64,000 nt of DNA. Origin: Rheinheimera tangshanensis. GTDB lineage: Bacteria > Pseudomonadota > Gammaproteobacteria > Enterobacterales > Alteromonadaceae. The notes beneath the pieces were generated by a model. That model searched no databases. It saw only the letters and a program-made list of their open reading frames with translations, and had not been told where the DNA came from. The translations under genes and the position numbers were made by a program. Below, one piece after another: positions 23,079 through 32,299 of the stretch (positions are counted from its first letter, which is position 1; every line of letters begins with the position of its first letter). The stretch lies in the NCBI RefSeq assembly GCF_014645135.1, contig NZ_BMLH01000001.1, positions 868,001-932,000 on the forward strand. Direction: 5' to 3'.

Positions 23079-23082
23079 ATGA
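23005..23082 (+). CDS. Micro-ORF 3 upstream of rlmM
   Basis: 25 codons plus stop, like unit 2 but ending GGAV. Its TGA (23080-23082) overlaps the rlmM ATG (23079-23081), so a ribosome finishing this ORF would be placed on the rlmM start. The GGAGG in its last codons is the rlmM ribosome-binding site. It is in a different frame from rlmM, so it is not an N-terminal extension. Confidence 0.5.
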   Translation: MKNWQDRQFSQPHAARQGAAHGGAV

Positions 23083-24149
23083 ACCAACTTTTGCTGTATT
23101 GCCGTTCAGGTTTTGAGAAAGAATGTGCCGGCGAAATTCAGGATAAAGCGTCGCAGCAAGGGGTATTTGGTTTTTGCAAACTGAGCAAAGACGCAGCTTT
23201 TGTCATTTTTGAAGCTTACGAAAGTGAAGCTTTAGCTACTTTTTACCGTGACTATGATTTCACCAACTTAATCTTTGCCCGTCAGTGGTTTTTACTGGTA
23301 GATGATTTGCTGCAGTTAAACCCGGCTGACCGCATCAGTACTGTAGTGGAAACTGCATTGGCAGCCGAGTTGTCGGCTTTTGGCGAGCTGCGGGTGGAAT
23401 ACCCTGAAACTAATGACGGCAAAACCTTGTCGACTTTAGCTCGTAAACTGACAGTGCCTTTGCGTCAGTCGTTACGTAAAGCTGGTGTATTGCTGCAAAA
23501 GGAAAACTCCCGCGCTGCTGTGCTGCACTTATTTATGTTATCCGGCAGCAGTGCTTATTTAGGTATTTCTTACCCTGAAAACAACAGCCCGCTGGAAAAC
23601 GGCATTATGCGGCTGAAATTTCCAGCTGATGCGCCAAGCCGCAGTACTTTAAAACTGGAAGAAGCTTTCCTGCAGTTTATTCCAAAAGATGAATGGGACA
23701 CCCGTTTAACTTCCGGTATGAGAGCTGTCGACTTAGGGGCTTGCCCTGGTGGCTGGACTTATCAGTTGGTGAAACGCAGCATGATGGTTACGGCGATAGA
23801 CAACGGCATGATGGCGCAGTCTTTAATGGACACAGGCCAGGTGAAGCACTTTCAGGTCGATGGTTTTAAATTCAGCCCGGATAAGAAAAACGTGTATTGG
23901 CTGGTTTGCGACATGATTGAAAAACCACAAAGGGTAGGCCAGTTAGTCTGTGACTGGTTGATTAATGAGTGGTGTCAGGAAAGTATTTTTAACCTGAAAT
24001 TACCTATGAAAAAACGCTACGAAACTGTGGTTGAAGTTCTGGACATGATGCGGCAAAAACTGGACGAAGCTGGGCTGGACGTTGAATTTCAGGCGAAACA
24101 TTTGTATCACGACCGCGAGGAAGTGACAGTGCATGTGCGGAAGTTTTAA
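23079..24149 (+). CDS. rlmM: 23S rRNA (cytidine(2498)-2'-O)-methyltransferase
   Basis: SAM-dependent 2'-O-methyltransferase acting on C2498 of 23S rRNA. Seen: N-terminal THUMP-type region, then a Rossmann domain with VDLGACPGGWTYQLV (SAM loop), VTAIDNGMM, VYWLVCDMIEKP and FNLKLPMKKRYETV; the K-D-K pattern of RrmJ-type enzymes is visible. It has 356 residues. The start overlaps micro-ORF 3 and uses the GGAGG within it. It is the last gene of the gcvA cluster. Confidence 0.95.
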   Translation: MNQLLLYCRSGFEKECAGEIQDKASQQGVFGFCKLSKDAAFVIFEAYESEALATFYRDYDFTNLIFARQWFLLVDDLLQLNPADRISTVVETALAAELSAFGELRVEYPETNDGKTLSTLARKLTVPLRQSLRKAGVLLQKENSRAAVLHLFMLSGSSAYLGISYPENNSPLENGIMRLKFPADAPSRSTLKLEEAFLQFIPKDEWDTRLTSGMRAVDLGACPGGWTYQLVKRSMMVTAIDNGMMAQSLMDTGQVKHFQVDGFKFSPDKKNVYWLVCDMIEKPQRVGQLVCDWLINEWCQESIFNLKLPMKKRYETVVEVLDMMRQKLDEAGLDVEFQAKHLYHDREEVTVHVRKF

Positions 24150-24173
24150 TACTACAGATTGAAGTTCAAATCA

Positions 24174-24201
24174 CAGAGAGCAGCGCTAACACTGCTCTCT
24201 G
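24174..24201. terminator. Stem-loop between convergent rlmM and GST genes
   Basis: The perfect 10-base stem CAGAGAGCAG / CTGCTCTCTG has an 8-base loop. No run of T follows on either strand, so it may be a weak terminator or an RNA 3' end. Confidence 0.5.
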
Positions 24202-24218
24202 AGCTAGCTCAACCCCTT

Positions 24219-24863
24219 TTAAACATAAGGCTTTACTAAGCCATCATAATCCATCACTTTTTGCACCGCAGGGCGAGCCAATACCTTTTGTACCCAGAGT
24301 GCGATAAAAGGGTAATCCCGGGCTTTTTTGTCATCGAAGTGACGGGTCCAGCGGCATAACATCATGGCGTAAATATCTATTAGTGAAAACTCTTCGCCTA
24401 AAAACCATGGGCTGCAGTGGCTGGCTAAATGTTTGTCCATTTGCTCCAGCAGGCCTTGAGCTTTTTGCTGAGCGTGGCGTTTCACATCCGCTGCATTTTG
24501 CTCACCGCTTGCCCAGCGCTCAGGGTAAAAATACACCACTAAAGTGCTTTGCAAGGTGGCTGACAACCAAATTAGCCATTTGTAGGCTTCAGCCCGTTTC
24601 AGGCTGCCTGGCGCTGGGAATAAATTCTTTTCCGGATGACTGTCGACCAAATGCAGGCAAATAGCCGCCGTTTCAAAAATTACCTGACCACGGTCAAGCA
24701 GGGTTGGAATAGTGCCGTTAGGATTCAGCGCCAGATATTCAGCTTTTTTATGTGAGCCTGTGGCTGTGTCTGTAAGTACCAGCTCATAGGGCACGGCCAG
24801 TTCTTCCAGTAGAATATGCGGAGCCATACTGGCGGTGCTGGGTGAATAGTACAACTGATACAT
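24219..24863 (-). CDS. Glutathione S-transferase family protein
   Basis: 214 residues. N-terminal thioredoxin-fold half with YYSPSTASMAPHILLEEL (the catalytic Ser/Cys region of beta-type GSTs), NPNGTIPTLL with the cis-proline, and ETAAICLHLVD; then an all-helical C-terminal half with SLIDIYAMMLCRW. It probably conjugates or reduces electrophiles with glutathione, but the substrate cannot be told. It is monocistronic and convergent with rlmM. Confidence 0.88.
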   Translation of the reverse strand: MYQLYYSPSTASMAPHILLEELAVPYELVLTDTATGSHKKAEYLALNPNGTIPTLLDRGQVIFETAAICLHLVDSHPEKNLFPAPGSLKRAEAYKWLIWLSATLQSTLVVYFYPERWASGEQNAADVKRHAQQKAQGLLEQMDKHLASHCSPWFLGEEFSLIDIYAMMLCRWTRHFDDKKARDYPFIALWVQKVLARPAVQKVMDYDGLVKPYV

Positions 24864-24953
24864 TGAATAACTCCCCTAAGTTTAAAAGTTTTAATCACAA
24901 AATTTAAGCTGAATACTCTGCGCTATTTTCTAAATTGAGCCAGTCGCAGCTAT

Positions 24954-24978
24954 AAAAAAACCGCCCTGAGGCGGTTTT
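24954..24978 (-). terminator. Terminator of the isocitrate dehydrogenase gene
   Basis: On the minus strand AAAACCGCC, TCAG and GGCGGTTTTTTT form a short GC-rich hairpin with a seven-T tail, 9 bases past the stop codon. Confidence 0.9.
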
Positions 24979-24986
24979 CAACGTGC

Positions 24987-25994
24987 TTATAAGCGTTCCA
25001 GCATGGCTGCAGTAAAGTCTGTAGTACCGTGGCTACCACCTAAATCGCGGGTAGTGCGGTCACCTGATGCAATCACATCAGTTAAAGCGGCCAGAATTTT
25101 TTCTGCTTTATCTTTCATGCCCAAATATTCCAGCATCTGGATAGAAGCTAAAATCACTGAGCTTGGGTTAGCCAGGTTTTTACCTGCGATATCCGGAGCA
25201 CTGCCGTGTACTGCTTCAAAAATAGCACAGTCTTTACCGATATTGGCACCTGGTGCCATACCTAAACCACCAACTAAACCAGCACATAAGTCAGATAAAA
25301 TGTCGCCAAACAGGTTGGTGGTAACAATGACATCAAACTGTTGTGGGTTCATCACCAGTTGCATACAAGCGTTATCAACGATCATCTCGCTGGCCTGAAT
25401 ATCCGGGTAACGTAATGCTACTTCACGGGCAGTTTTTAAGAACAGGCCAGAGGTAGATTTCAGGATATTCGCTTTGTGAACAATAGTTACTTTTTTGCGT
25501 TTTTCGCGACGAGCCAGTTCAAAGGCGAACTCAACAATACGTTCAGAACCTTCGCGGGTGACGACGCTCATCGCCTCAGCCAGCTCGCCCTCGTTTTTAA
25601 CGATTTGGCCAGCGCCTGAGTACATACCTTCAGTGTTTTCACGCACTGTGATGATGTCGATATTTTCGTAGCGTGCTTTGGTGCCTTTAAACGAAATCAC
25701 CGGACGTACGTTCGAGTACAAATTGAATTTCTTACGTAAAGTCACGTTAATTGAAGTGAAGCCTTCGCCTACTGGCGTAGTTAACGGGCCTTTTAAAGTG
25801 ATTTTGTTGCGAGCAATAGCGTCCAGCGTGTTCTGCGGCAGCAATTCACCTGTAGTTTCTAAAGCAGTTAAACCTGCTTCAACATATTCATAGTTAAAGT
25901 TACAGCCTACTTTATCCAGAACCTGGATCGCGGCTTCTACTATGCTTGGACCTATGCCATCACCTTTGATGACCGTAATAGTTTGTGAACTCAT
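24987..25994 (-). CDS. Isocitrate dehydrogenase, NAD-dependent type
   Basis: Oxidative decarboxylation of isocitrate to 2-oxoglutarate in the TCA cycle. It belongs to the beta-decarboxylating dehydrogenase family in the short (335-residue) NAD-type branch rather than the roughly 415-residue E. coli Icd. Seen: GDGIGPSIVEAA, SINVTLRKKFNLYSNVRP (substrate loop), TVRENTEGMYSG, the catalytic lysine in VHKANILK, TTNLFGDILSDL, and EAVHGSAPDIAGKN at the cofactor site. The ATG at 25994 follows AAGGA; upstream in-frame codons add an unlikely extension. NAD rather than NADP use is inferred from family resemblance, and homoisocitrate or isopropylmalate dehydrogenase are less likely. It is monocistronic. 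Confidence 0.85.
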   Translation of the reverse strand: MSSQTITVIKGDGIGPSIVEAAIQVLDKVGCNFNYEYVEAGLTALETTGELLPQNTLDAIARNKITLKGPLTTPVGEGFTSINVTLRKKFNLYSNVRPVISFKGTKARYENIDIITVRENTEGMYSGAGQIVKNEGELAEAMSVVTREGSERIVEFAFELARREKRKKVTIVHKANILKSTSGLFLKTAREVALRYPDIQASEMIVDNACMQLVMNPQQFDVIVTTNLFGDILSDLCAGLVGGLGMAPGANIGKDCAIFEAVHGSAPDIAGKNLANPSSVILASIQMLEYLGMKDKAEKILAALTDVIASGDRTTRDLGGSHGTTDFTAAMLERL

Positions 25995-26140
25995 AACGTT
26001 CCTTAAGTAACTGATTCTTATCGGGACTGGTTGTAATAAACACAAAGCTGGAGCTGGTTTATTTTTCTTATTGCTGCTGTTGTGTCAGAGCTTGCTGAAA
26101 TTCGGCGAAAATATACCAGTTTTGGTGCTTATTTTCCAGT

Positions 26141-27898
26141 TTATGCCGACATCTGCGACAAATCTGTAGCTTCTTGCGGCGTAACTTTAAAAAATGGAGA
26201 AATAAAACTACAACTGGCGATAAGTTGGGTGACTGGCTGGCTTTGTTCCACCAGCAGCATTTGCCATTCTGCTGCGCTGCAAAGATGTGCTGCAAGCTGG
26301 TTTTCTACAAATTTATAACTATGCTTCAGCCTGTCGTTATCATCGCTGTCCGAAAACACCGAAGCGGTCAGATCAAAGGCAAAAGCTAAAACAAAAGCCA
26401 TGGCATGGGAATGGCCTGAGGTAGGTAAAGCTCTGTAATGCAGGCAGGCATCCTGCCAGCTTTGATTAAACTGCAAATGTTTCAGAGTTTTAACTGCCAA
26501 TTGTTGATAATGCTCACTTTGCCATAACTGCTGTTTTAACCAGTGGCTGATCAGGCTTCCAGCCTGAGTTGGATGAGATAAAGCCATAAAACGCAAGTCC
26601 GATTGTTGCCATAAAGGCCAGCATAAACACCAGGCCAGAAGCTCTGCCTGTTGTACTGTTAATGCATAAAACTTTATCGGTTGTGTCAGCAGATACAAAG
26701 CTTTAGCTAACACGCGCCTGAACTCCAGCAGCCAGTCATGCAAAGGCTGATGTTGTTGCTGGCAATGCTGTTCAAGCCAGGCCTGTTTTAACAACGGCAG
26801 CAATTGTTCCTGCCCCAGCATAGCAATAGCATGTTGGGTTGAGTGGATTTTTTGTTGTTGCCTGCTTTGTGCTGAGGCTTTTTGCTGTAGTTGCTGCATC
26901 AGCCATGGATGCTGTTCAATTAACTCTGCTTGCTGACTGACTTTCGCGGCCTGGCTCAGTTGCTGCAGCCAGCTTAACGCAGGTAGATTGGTTGGCTCAG
27001 GCCAGAGTGGCAAATACTTATTCTCTTGTTGCCAGCCACTTAACCAGTTGTCCTGACTGTATTGCCTTGGGTTTAACAAGTGCCAGTCCGTAGCTGGCAG
27101 TATTCGTTGTGGTAACAGTTGTTTAGTGCTTTTGTCATAAGGCTGGACTAACAGTTGGATTTGCTCTGAGCTATGCATTTCGCAAAGCAGCAACGCCAGG
27201 TTGGCCTCAGAGTCGCGAATAAAACGTCCAGTGCTGTAACTGCAGCTATGTAAACAAGACAGAGCCTGCCAGAACTGCAGCTCAATGACTGTGGCTTGCG
27301 GCACCAGTTGAACCGATATTTTCTCAAGTGCTATCAAGCTGCCGGCTCCCGGTAACATCAGCCGGGTTACTTGCCAACAAAAACTGATCAGTTGGCTGAA
27401 GTAGGGGCTTTGCCAGATGGCCAAACCTCTGTTTTTGCCATAACATTGGTGCAGCAGGTTCAGTACTCCGGCTTTTTCCACCAGTTCTTTATGCTGTTTA
27501 ATAGTGAGTACCGCAGGAAACTTCAACTGCTGTTGCTCCAAAGCACTAAGTTCTTCTGCTTTTGCTGATTTTTCTATTAAGGAGCTGACCGCTAAAGGCT
27601 GTAATAAACAAGATTTTAGTAACTGAAACAGTAAGTCTTCAGGCCAGCGACTCGCCAGAGCGATCACTGTTAATAAAGCAGCCTGTTTAATAAATAGTTT
27701 GCTTGAAACCAACCCTGAGGCTGGGGTAAGAGAGAGCTGGGATATCAGCAGAAAAGGAGTATTCACCGCCAATTGCACTGTTTGCTGGCAGATCCTTTGC
27801 AGCAATTCCTGTTGCTGTGTCACGGATAACTGCTGTTTCTCCATGTAAAACACATCACAGTCCTGATAAAGCTCGGTCAAAGATCCCAAAGTTGCCAT
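26141..27898 (-). CDS. Divergent HDOD-like protein, glutamine-rich
   Basis: 585 residues, very rich in Gln and Leu, no signal peptide. The middle part (STQHAIAMLGQEQLLPLLKQAW followed by a helix-rich stretch ending in AELLAWCLCWPLW) looks like the first half of an HDOD domain, a degenerate HD fold found in signalling proteins; HD metal ligands are not present. An N-terminal part (about 60-150) could be another helical repeat. It is the last gene of the ppnN-xni-DUF3192 unit, one base after the previous stop. Function is unknown and the HDOD assignment is tentative. Confidence 0.65.
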   Translation of the reverse strand: MATLGSLTELYQDCDVFYMEKQQLSVTQQQELLQRICQQTVQLAVNTPFLLISQLSLTPASGLVSSKLFIKQAALLTVIALASRWPEDLLFQLLKSCLLQPLAVSSLIEKSAKAEELSALEQQQLKFPAVLTIKQHKELVEKAGVLNLLHQCYGKNRGLAIWQSPYFSQLISFCWQVTRLMLPGAGSLIALEKISVQLVPQATVIELQFWQALSCLHSCSYSTGRFIRDSEANLALLLCEMHSSEQIQLLVQPYDKSTKQLLPQRILPATDWHLLNPRQYSQDNWLSGWQQENKYLPLWPEPTNLPALSWLQQLSQAAKVSQQAELIEQHPWLMQQLQQKASAQSRQQQKIHSTQHAIAMLGQEQLLPLLKQAWLEQHCQQQHQPLHDWLLEFRRVLAKALYLLTQPIKFYALTVQQAELLAWCLCWPLWQQSDLRFMALSHPTQAGSLISHWLKQQLWQSEHYQQLAVKTLKHLQFNQSWQDACLHYRALPTSGHSHAMAFVLAFAFDLTASVFSDSDDNDRLKHSYKFVENQLAAHLCSAAEWQMLLVEQSQPVTQLIASCSFISPFFKVTPQEATDLSQMSA

Positions 27899-27899
27899 C

Positions 27900-28283
27900 T
27901 CAATCCAATTGGTTGTATTGCTCTACTGCGGTTTCACCTATAGCTATCAGTTGCTGATTCTTAAATAAAATAGCTGTGCATTCGTCACGTGTGGTAATGC
28001 CGTCAGTTTTAGTTCTGTGAGTGCGATAATACAGAACCTGATAAATCTGCTGCTGTTGGTTTTTAGCTTCAGTAATATCCGGTCCACCCAAATAATCAAT
28101 CACCTGATCTCTGCTGATGGCTTTAGTTAAATCCAGTTTATAAATATATTTGGTGTTAAAAGCTTCTCTGTCCTGCCAGTTCATCTGATCAGGATCATCT
28201 TTGTAAAACAGCAAGGTAATACAGGTTAAACCTACATACAGCAATAGTCCTGCCAGTAGGAAGGCTATAGTTTTTACTTTCAT
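27900..28283 (-). CDS. DUF3192 domain-containing membrane-anchored protein
   Basis: About 127 residues: one N-terminal hydrophobic segment (VKTIAFLLAGLLLYVGLTCITLLFY, cut here from a longer helix) and a periplasmic DUF3192 domain with DYLGGPDITEAK, VLYYRTHRTKTDG and DECTAILFKNQQLIAIGE. The domain is related to the small lipoprotein-assembly BamE/SmpA-like fold in my reading, but its function is not known. The ATG at 28283 is favoured by GAGG 6 bases upstream; an ATG at 28298 overlaps xni. A second DUF3192 gene, a lipoprotein, lies at 39779. Confidence 0.75.
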   Translation of the reverse strand: MKVKTIAFLLAGLLLYVGLTCITLLFYKDDPDQMNWQDREAFNTKYIYKLDLTKAISRDQVIDYLGGPDITEAKNQQQQIYQVLYYRTHRTKTDGITTRDECTAILFKNQQLIAIGETAVEQYNQLD

Positions 28284-28291
28284 CATCTGCC

Positions 28292-29095
28292 TCAGCATGC
28301 TGTAAAACGTACTTGCTGTAAATTCAGCCCCAACTGCAAATCAGTTTTCAGGCTTAAGATCTGCATAAATAACTGCAGTTCAGCACGAGACGCCATAATC
28401 TTATCTTTTAGTTTGGCCGGACAATCCGGATGCGCCAGCGCAGTTTTAATATCTGGCCCAAGTTTTAACAGTTCAGTCGCAGTTTTTGGTCCTATACCTG
28501 TCAGGCCACTAATGTTATTCGTTTTATCCCCGACCAGGCTCCAATATCGGACTAACTGCTCTGGTAATACGCCAAACTTCTGCTGCACCGTATTCTGGCT
28601 GTGTTGCTGGCGATTAAAATGGTCATACACTGCCACACCTTCAGCAAGCAAGGGCAGATAGCCTTTATCTGTCGAGACTATGGTGACTTGCTGCTGATGT
28701 TGGCGCATCGTCATCGCCAGGCTTGCTATCACATCATCAGCTTCCTGATCCGGCATTTGAAAGCTTTGGATACCTATGTCAGCTAGTTTTTGCTTTAGCA
28801 CAGGCAAAGCGATTTGCAGATGCTCTGGCATAGGTAAACGATCTGCTTTATAAGCAGGGTAGAGTTTAGTGCGCCAGTTCAGATGAGTGACTTCAAATAC
28901 TGCCACAGCATGACTGGGCTTAAATTGTCGGGTCAGTTTCACAGCAATTTGTTGCAGCTGCTCTGCTGTATTATGCAGCAGTTGCTGGCCTGTGGCGTCG
29001 CTGTAGGGGGCAGGGGAGTTATGGAATGGCCTTTCCTGTGCTGCGTATAAACGACGGACTAAATTTAGTCCGTCGAGTAATAACAAATGTGCCAT
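28292..29095 (-). CDS. xni: Flap endonuclease Xni (5'-3' exonuclease family)
   Basis: Structure-specific nuclease related to the DNA polymerase I 5'-nuclease domain. Seen: LLLLDGLNLVRRLY with the first metal Asp, AVFEVTHLNWRTKLYPAYKADR, the QEADDVIASLA acidic cluster, IVSTDKGYLPLL, and the helix-hairpin-helix segment VGDKTNNISGLTGIGPKTATELL. 267 residues. It starts one base after the ppnN stop. Confidence 0.92.
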   Translation of the reverse strand: MAHLLLLDGLNLVRRLYAAQERPFHNSPAPYSDATGQQLLHNTAEQLQQIAVKLTRQFKPSHAVAVFEVTHLNWRTKLYPAYKADRLPMPEHLQIALPVLKQKLADIGIQSFQMPDQEADDVIASLAMTMRQHQQQVTIVSTDKGYLPLLAEGVAVYDHFNRQQHSQNTVQQKFGVLPEQLVRYWSLVGDKTNNISGLTGIGPKTATELLKLGPDIKTALAHPDCPAKLKDKIMASRAELQLFMQILSLKTDLQLGLNLQQVRFTAC

Positions 29096-29096
29096 A

Positions 29097-30452
29097 TCAG
29101 TTCAGAATTTGATAACAGGGCTCATACTTCGAACCTGGTAACTTCATCCGGCCTTGGGCAACAAAAGCCTGCAGCAACGTATCCATCAGATTCATTAATA
29201 CAGGTTCGCCCGATAGCTTAAATGGACCATGTTGTTTGATAGCTCTAATGCCTTCATCTTTGACATTACCAGCCACTATGCCGGAAAACGCACGGCGCAG
29301 GTGAGCGGCCAGTTTGGCTTTATCTTGCTCCAGATGCAGATCCAAAGAAGCCATATTCTGGTGAGTAGGAGCAAATGGATGCTGGAAATCCGGGTCTATG
29401 TGTAAGGTCCAGTTAAAGTGATAAGCGTCACCACAGCTCTTACGGTATTGACGTACTTCTGCACAACCTTGTTTCAGACGTCGCGCTACTTCGGCTGGAT
29501 CATCGATAATGATTTCAATCAAATCCAGCGCTTCTTTTCCTAAAGTTTGTTCAATAAAACTGGCCAGTTCAGCAAAATAAGCCGCGCTTTGTTGTGGCCC
29601 GGTCAGGATCACTGGTAGTTTCTGATCTTTGTTTTTTTCGTGCAGCATAATGCCAAGTAAATACAGCAACTCCTCTGCCGTACCTGCGCCACCTGGGAAA
29701 ATAATAATGCCATGAGCAACACGGATAAAAGCTTCCAGTCGTTTTTCGATATCAGGCAGAATCACCAGTTCGTTGACTATAGGGTTTGGTGGCTCTGCGG
29801 CGATAATACTTGGTTCTGTTAAGCCTAAATAACGGCCTTTGGTATTACGTTGTTTAGCATGACCAATAGTGGCGCCTTTCATTGGGCCTTTCATGGCGCC
29901 AGGGCCGCAGCCAGTACAGATATCCAGGCCACGTAAACCTAACTGATAACCTACTTCTTTAGTGTATTTGTATTCGGCTTCGTTAATCGAATGACCGCCC
30001 CAACAAACAATCATATTAGGTTCTACAGCCGAATCTATCACGCGGGCGTTACGTAAAATGTCGTACACCGTATGAGTGATGTGATCGCTGTTTTGTAAAT
30101 CCAGACGGTTAGCGTGGGTCAGCTGAGTGTGGAAAAACAGAATGTCTCTAAGTACAGCAAATAAATGTTCATGAATACCACGGATGATCTGACCATCAAC
30201 AAAAGCGCTCTCTGGTGGATTAAACAGCTCAATTTTAATGCCACGTTCGCGAGCTAATAAGTTTACATCGAAGTCTTTAAACTGATCGTAAATTTCGCTG
30301 GAGCTATCGGTGTGGCTGCCAACGTTTAATACTGCAAGGCAACAATTGCGAAACAAGGTAAAGGCATCTGAGCTGGTATTGTTTTTCAGGCGGTCAACTT
30401 CAAGTTGGGATAAAAGCGCCATAGCGCCTAGAGGATTCAGTTGTACATGCAT
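29097..30452 (-). CDS. ppnN: Pyrimidine/purine nucleotide 5'-monophosphate nucleosidase
   Basis: YgdH/PpnN cleaves NMPs to the base and ribose 5-phosphate and is bound and activated by (p)ppGpp in E. coli. Seen: the lysine-decarboxylase-like (LOG) fold with [22 protein letters not shown], and [19 protein letters not shown] (the PGGxGTxxE motif), between N- and C-terminal extensions typical of the long PpnN type. 451 residues. First gene of the ppnN-xni-DUF3192-HDOD unit. Confidence 0.93.
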   Translation of the reverse strand: MHVQLNPLGAMALLSQLEVDRLKNNTSSDAFTLFRNCCLAVLNVGSHTDSSSEIYDQFKDFDVNLLARERGIKIELFNPPESAFVDGQIIRGIHEHLFAVLRDILFFHTQLTHANRLDLQNSDHITHTVYDILRNARVIDSAVEPNMIVCWGGHSINEAEYKYTKEVGYQLGLRGLDICTGCGPGAMKGPMKGATIGHAKQRNTKGRYLGLTEPSIIAAEPPNPIVNELVILPDIEKRLEAFIRVAHGIIIFPGGAGTAEELLYLLGIMLHEKNKDQKLPVILTGPQQSAAYFAELASFIEQTLGKEALDLIEIIIDDPAEVARRLKQGCAEVRQYRKSCGDAYHFNWTLHIDPDFQHPFAPTHQNMASLDLHLEQDKAKLAAHLRRAFSGIVAGNVKDEGIRAIKQHGPFKLSGEPVLMNLMDTLLQAFVAQGRMKLPGSKYEPCYQILN

Positions 30453-30594
30453 AGATTACTTCCTTATGACCTGGCCTTATGGCCGAAGCTTAACCTGAAC
30501 CAGGGCTGATGAGTGACAAACACTCTATATTTAACCCGATAAATCAGATAGATAAACCAATTTATTCAAGCTGCTTATTCCAATTTCAGGTCAG

Positions 30595-32223
30595 TTAGCT
30601 TTTCAGTACGACTAAATCCCTGCCTGCACGTTTAGCTTCGTATAAAGCTTCGTCTGCACGGTCAAAAGCTGCTCTGTTATTGTCAGTACTTTTGAGTTCT
30701 GTCGCACCAAAAGAAATTGAAATAGGAACATTTTTGTCTTTGAATTTGAAGGGGATTTTTTTGATCCTGTCTTTCAGATTGTTCAAGGGCAATTTAAGTT
30801 CAGATAAATGTGTTTCCGGGAACAAAATAATAAACTCTTCGCCACCATAACGGGCAATAAAGTCAGTTTCACGCAAGCTTTGTTTTAACGCCTGAGCTAT
30901 CACCTTTAAAGTTTTATCACCTGCGCTGTGGCCATAGTTGTCGTTAATCTGCTTAAAGTGATCAACATCTGCCAGGGCGATAGAAAGAGGCTTGCCATAA
31001 CGTTGGGAACGACGTATTTCCAGCTCAAAGCGCTCATCAAAAGCAGCTCTGTTTGGCAGTTCTGTTAAGGCATCCTGTAAGCTTCTGAATTTTTGCTCGG
31101 CCAGGCGTTTTTTAAATTGGGCGGCTTCCTGATCCAACTCTGCCAGACGGGATTCCATATGGCGTAAGGTGGTCAGCATCAGTTCACGCTCGTCTTTTTC
31201 TAACTGCTCTTTTTCCCGCAAAGAGCAGGTGATTGCACCAAGTTTGGTGCCAACCAAAGACTGCAATTGTTCCAGTGAGGTGGCTGATTTGGTATCCGCT
31301 GTTAGGTTAGAAATTTGCTGCTCTATCTGCTGATTTAACAGCAGCATTTTTTCTTTGATGTTGTTTGAGGTATTTAAAGAAGAAACAACAGCTTGCTGCA
31401 CCCCAGTCAGAGCTTCGTTGAGTTTAAGCAGGAAATGTTGCGCCGACTGACGCTCGTCTGTTACCGAGGCAATAATAATTTCTATAGTGCGCAAACAAGA
31501 TTGCAACAGGGCTTCAATGCTGACATCAGATAACAAAGTTAAACGGATTTTTTCTATATCCTGACCATATTTTCCTTCAAAGGCCAACTCACTGAGCAGG
31601 TTCGTCAGTTCAATAGATATTTGTTTACAAATGGCCTGATACTTGTCGTCATCCGCTGTATCACTTTGCTCATTCTGCTGTTTAGTCGCTAAAGCTGCCT
31701 GGTAGAGCTCTGTTAGATGAGTCAGATGAGGTAAAAACGCTTGTACTGTAGCTGATGGCTCTTCTACTTTGGTTAATAAGTCCCGCAGATCCCGTCTTAA
31801 TTGGTCCGGTAAACCACGTTGCTTTTGGAGTAATTTCCCCGCATCAGTTAAGGTGTTTTGAGCTTTTTTCAGATCAGAGAGCTGGCGCGATTCAAGAGCT
31901 TTTAGTGCTTCGACAGCGCTTTCTACTAAAGGCAGGATTTTTTCCAGATCGGTACCTTTGGCAAATTCCTGACGCAGGCGGGCCAGCTTGTTATCCAGAT
32001 CAATATCTATACCTTTGCAGGCTAAAGACAGTCGGGAAACAAATTGAGACAGGATTTTAAACTGACTTTCGTAGGTATCTTCCAGCTGTTTACGCGCTTT
32101 TACAGCGTTTGCCAGCTGCTGTTTTACATCATTTTGCTGTTCAGCCACCAGAATTAGTCCCCAGGAAAAAAACCGTTCGGTTTGAGCTAAGTATATCTGC
32201 AATAATGATAAAAGCGACAGCAT
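30595..32223 (-). CDS. Diguanylate cyclase with long helical N-terminal region
   Basis: Makes cyclic di-GMP from two GTP. The N-terminal 370 residues are mostly charged coiled coil without membrane segments (apart from a doubtful hydrophobic stretch before residue 27). The C-terminal GGDEF domain has DALTELPNRAAFDERF, DVDHFKQINDNYGHSAGD, and the active-site loop ARYGGEEFIILFPE. RETD five residues before GGEEF is the inhibitory I-site, so product feedback is likely. The start is uncertain: the ATG at 32223 lacks a good ribosome-binding site, and a GTG near residue 26 would remove the hydrophobic stretch. A strong terminator hairpin ends directly before 32223. Confidence 0.88.
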   Translation of the reverse strand: MLSLLSLLQIYLAQTERFFSWGLILVAEQQNDVKQQLANAVKARKQLEDTYESQFKILSQFVSRLSLACKGIDIDLDNKLARLRQEFAKGTDLEKILPLVESAVEALKALESRQLSDLKKAQNTLTDAGKLLQKQRGLPDQLRRDLRDLLTKVEEPSATVQAFLPHLTHLTELYQAALATKQQNEQSDTADDDKYQAICKQISIELTNLLSELAFEGKYGQDIEKIRLTLLSDVSIEALLQSCLRTIEIIIASVTDERQSAQHFLLKLNEALTGVQQAVVSSLNTSNNIKEKMLLLNQQIEQQISNLTADTKSATSLEQLQSLVGTKLGAITCSLREKEQLEKDERELMLTTLRHMESRLAELDQEAAQFKKRLAEQKFRSLQDALTELPNRAAFDERFELEIRRSQRYGKPLSIALADVDHFKQINDNYGHSAGDKTLKVIAQALKQSLRETDFIARYGGEEFIILFPETHLSELKLPLNNLKDRIKKIPFKFKDKNVPISISFGATELKSTDNNRAAFDRADEALYEAKRAGRDLVVLKS

Positions 32224-32236
32224 AATCTGGTTGGAA

Positions 32237-32266
32237 ATGAAAAAAGCGGACTAAAAAGTCCGCTTT
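32237..32266 (-). terminator. Terminator hairpin directly before the diguanylate cyclase start
   Basis: On the minus strand AAAGCGGACT, TTTT and AGTCCGCTTT form a stem ending in six T and then a short linker of about 15 bases to the ATG at 32223. It either ends a short upstream transcript or acts as an attenuator for the cyclase gene. Confidence 0.75.
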
Positions 32267-32299
32267 AGATCAGCAATTATGTAGGGTATTTTTTTGTGG

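Noticed and set aside
26068-26295. Minus-strand ORF of 75 codons at the end of the HDOD-like gene
   Set aside because: It overlaps that gene in another frame for most of its length and shows only low-complexity composition.
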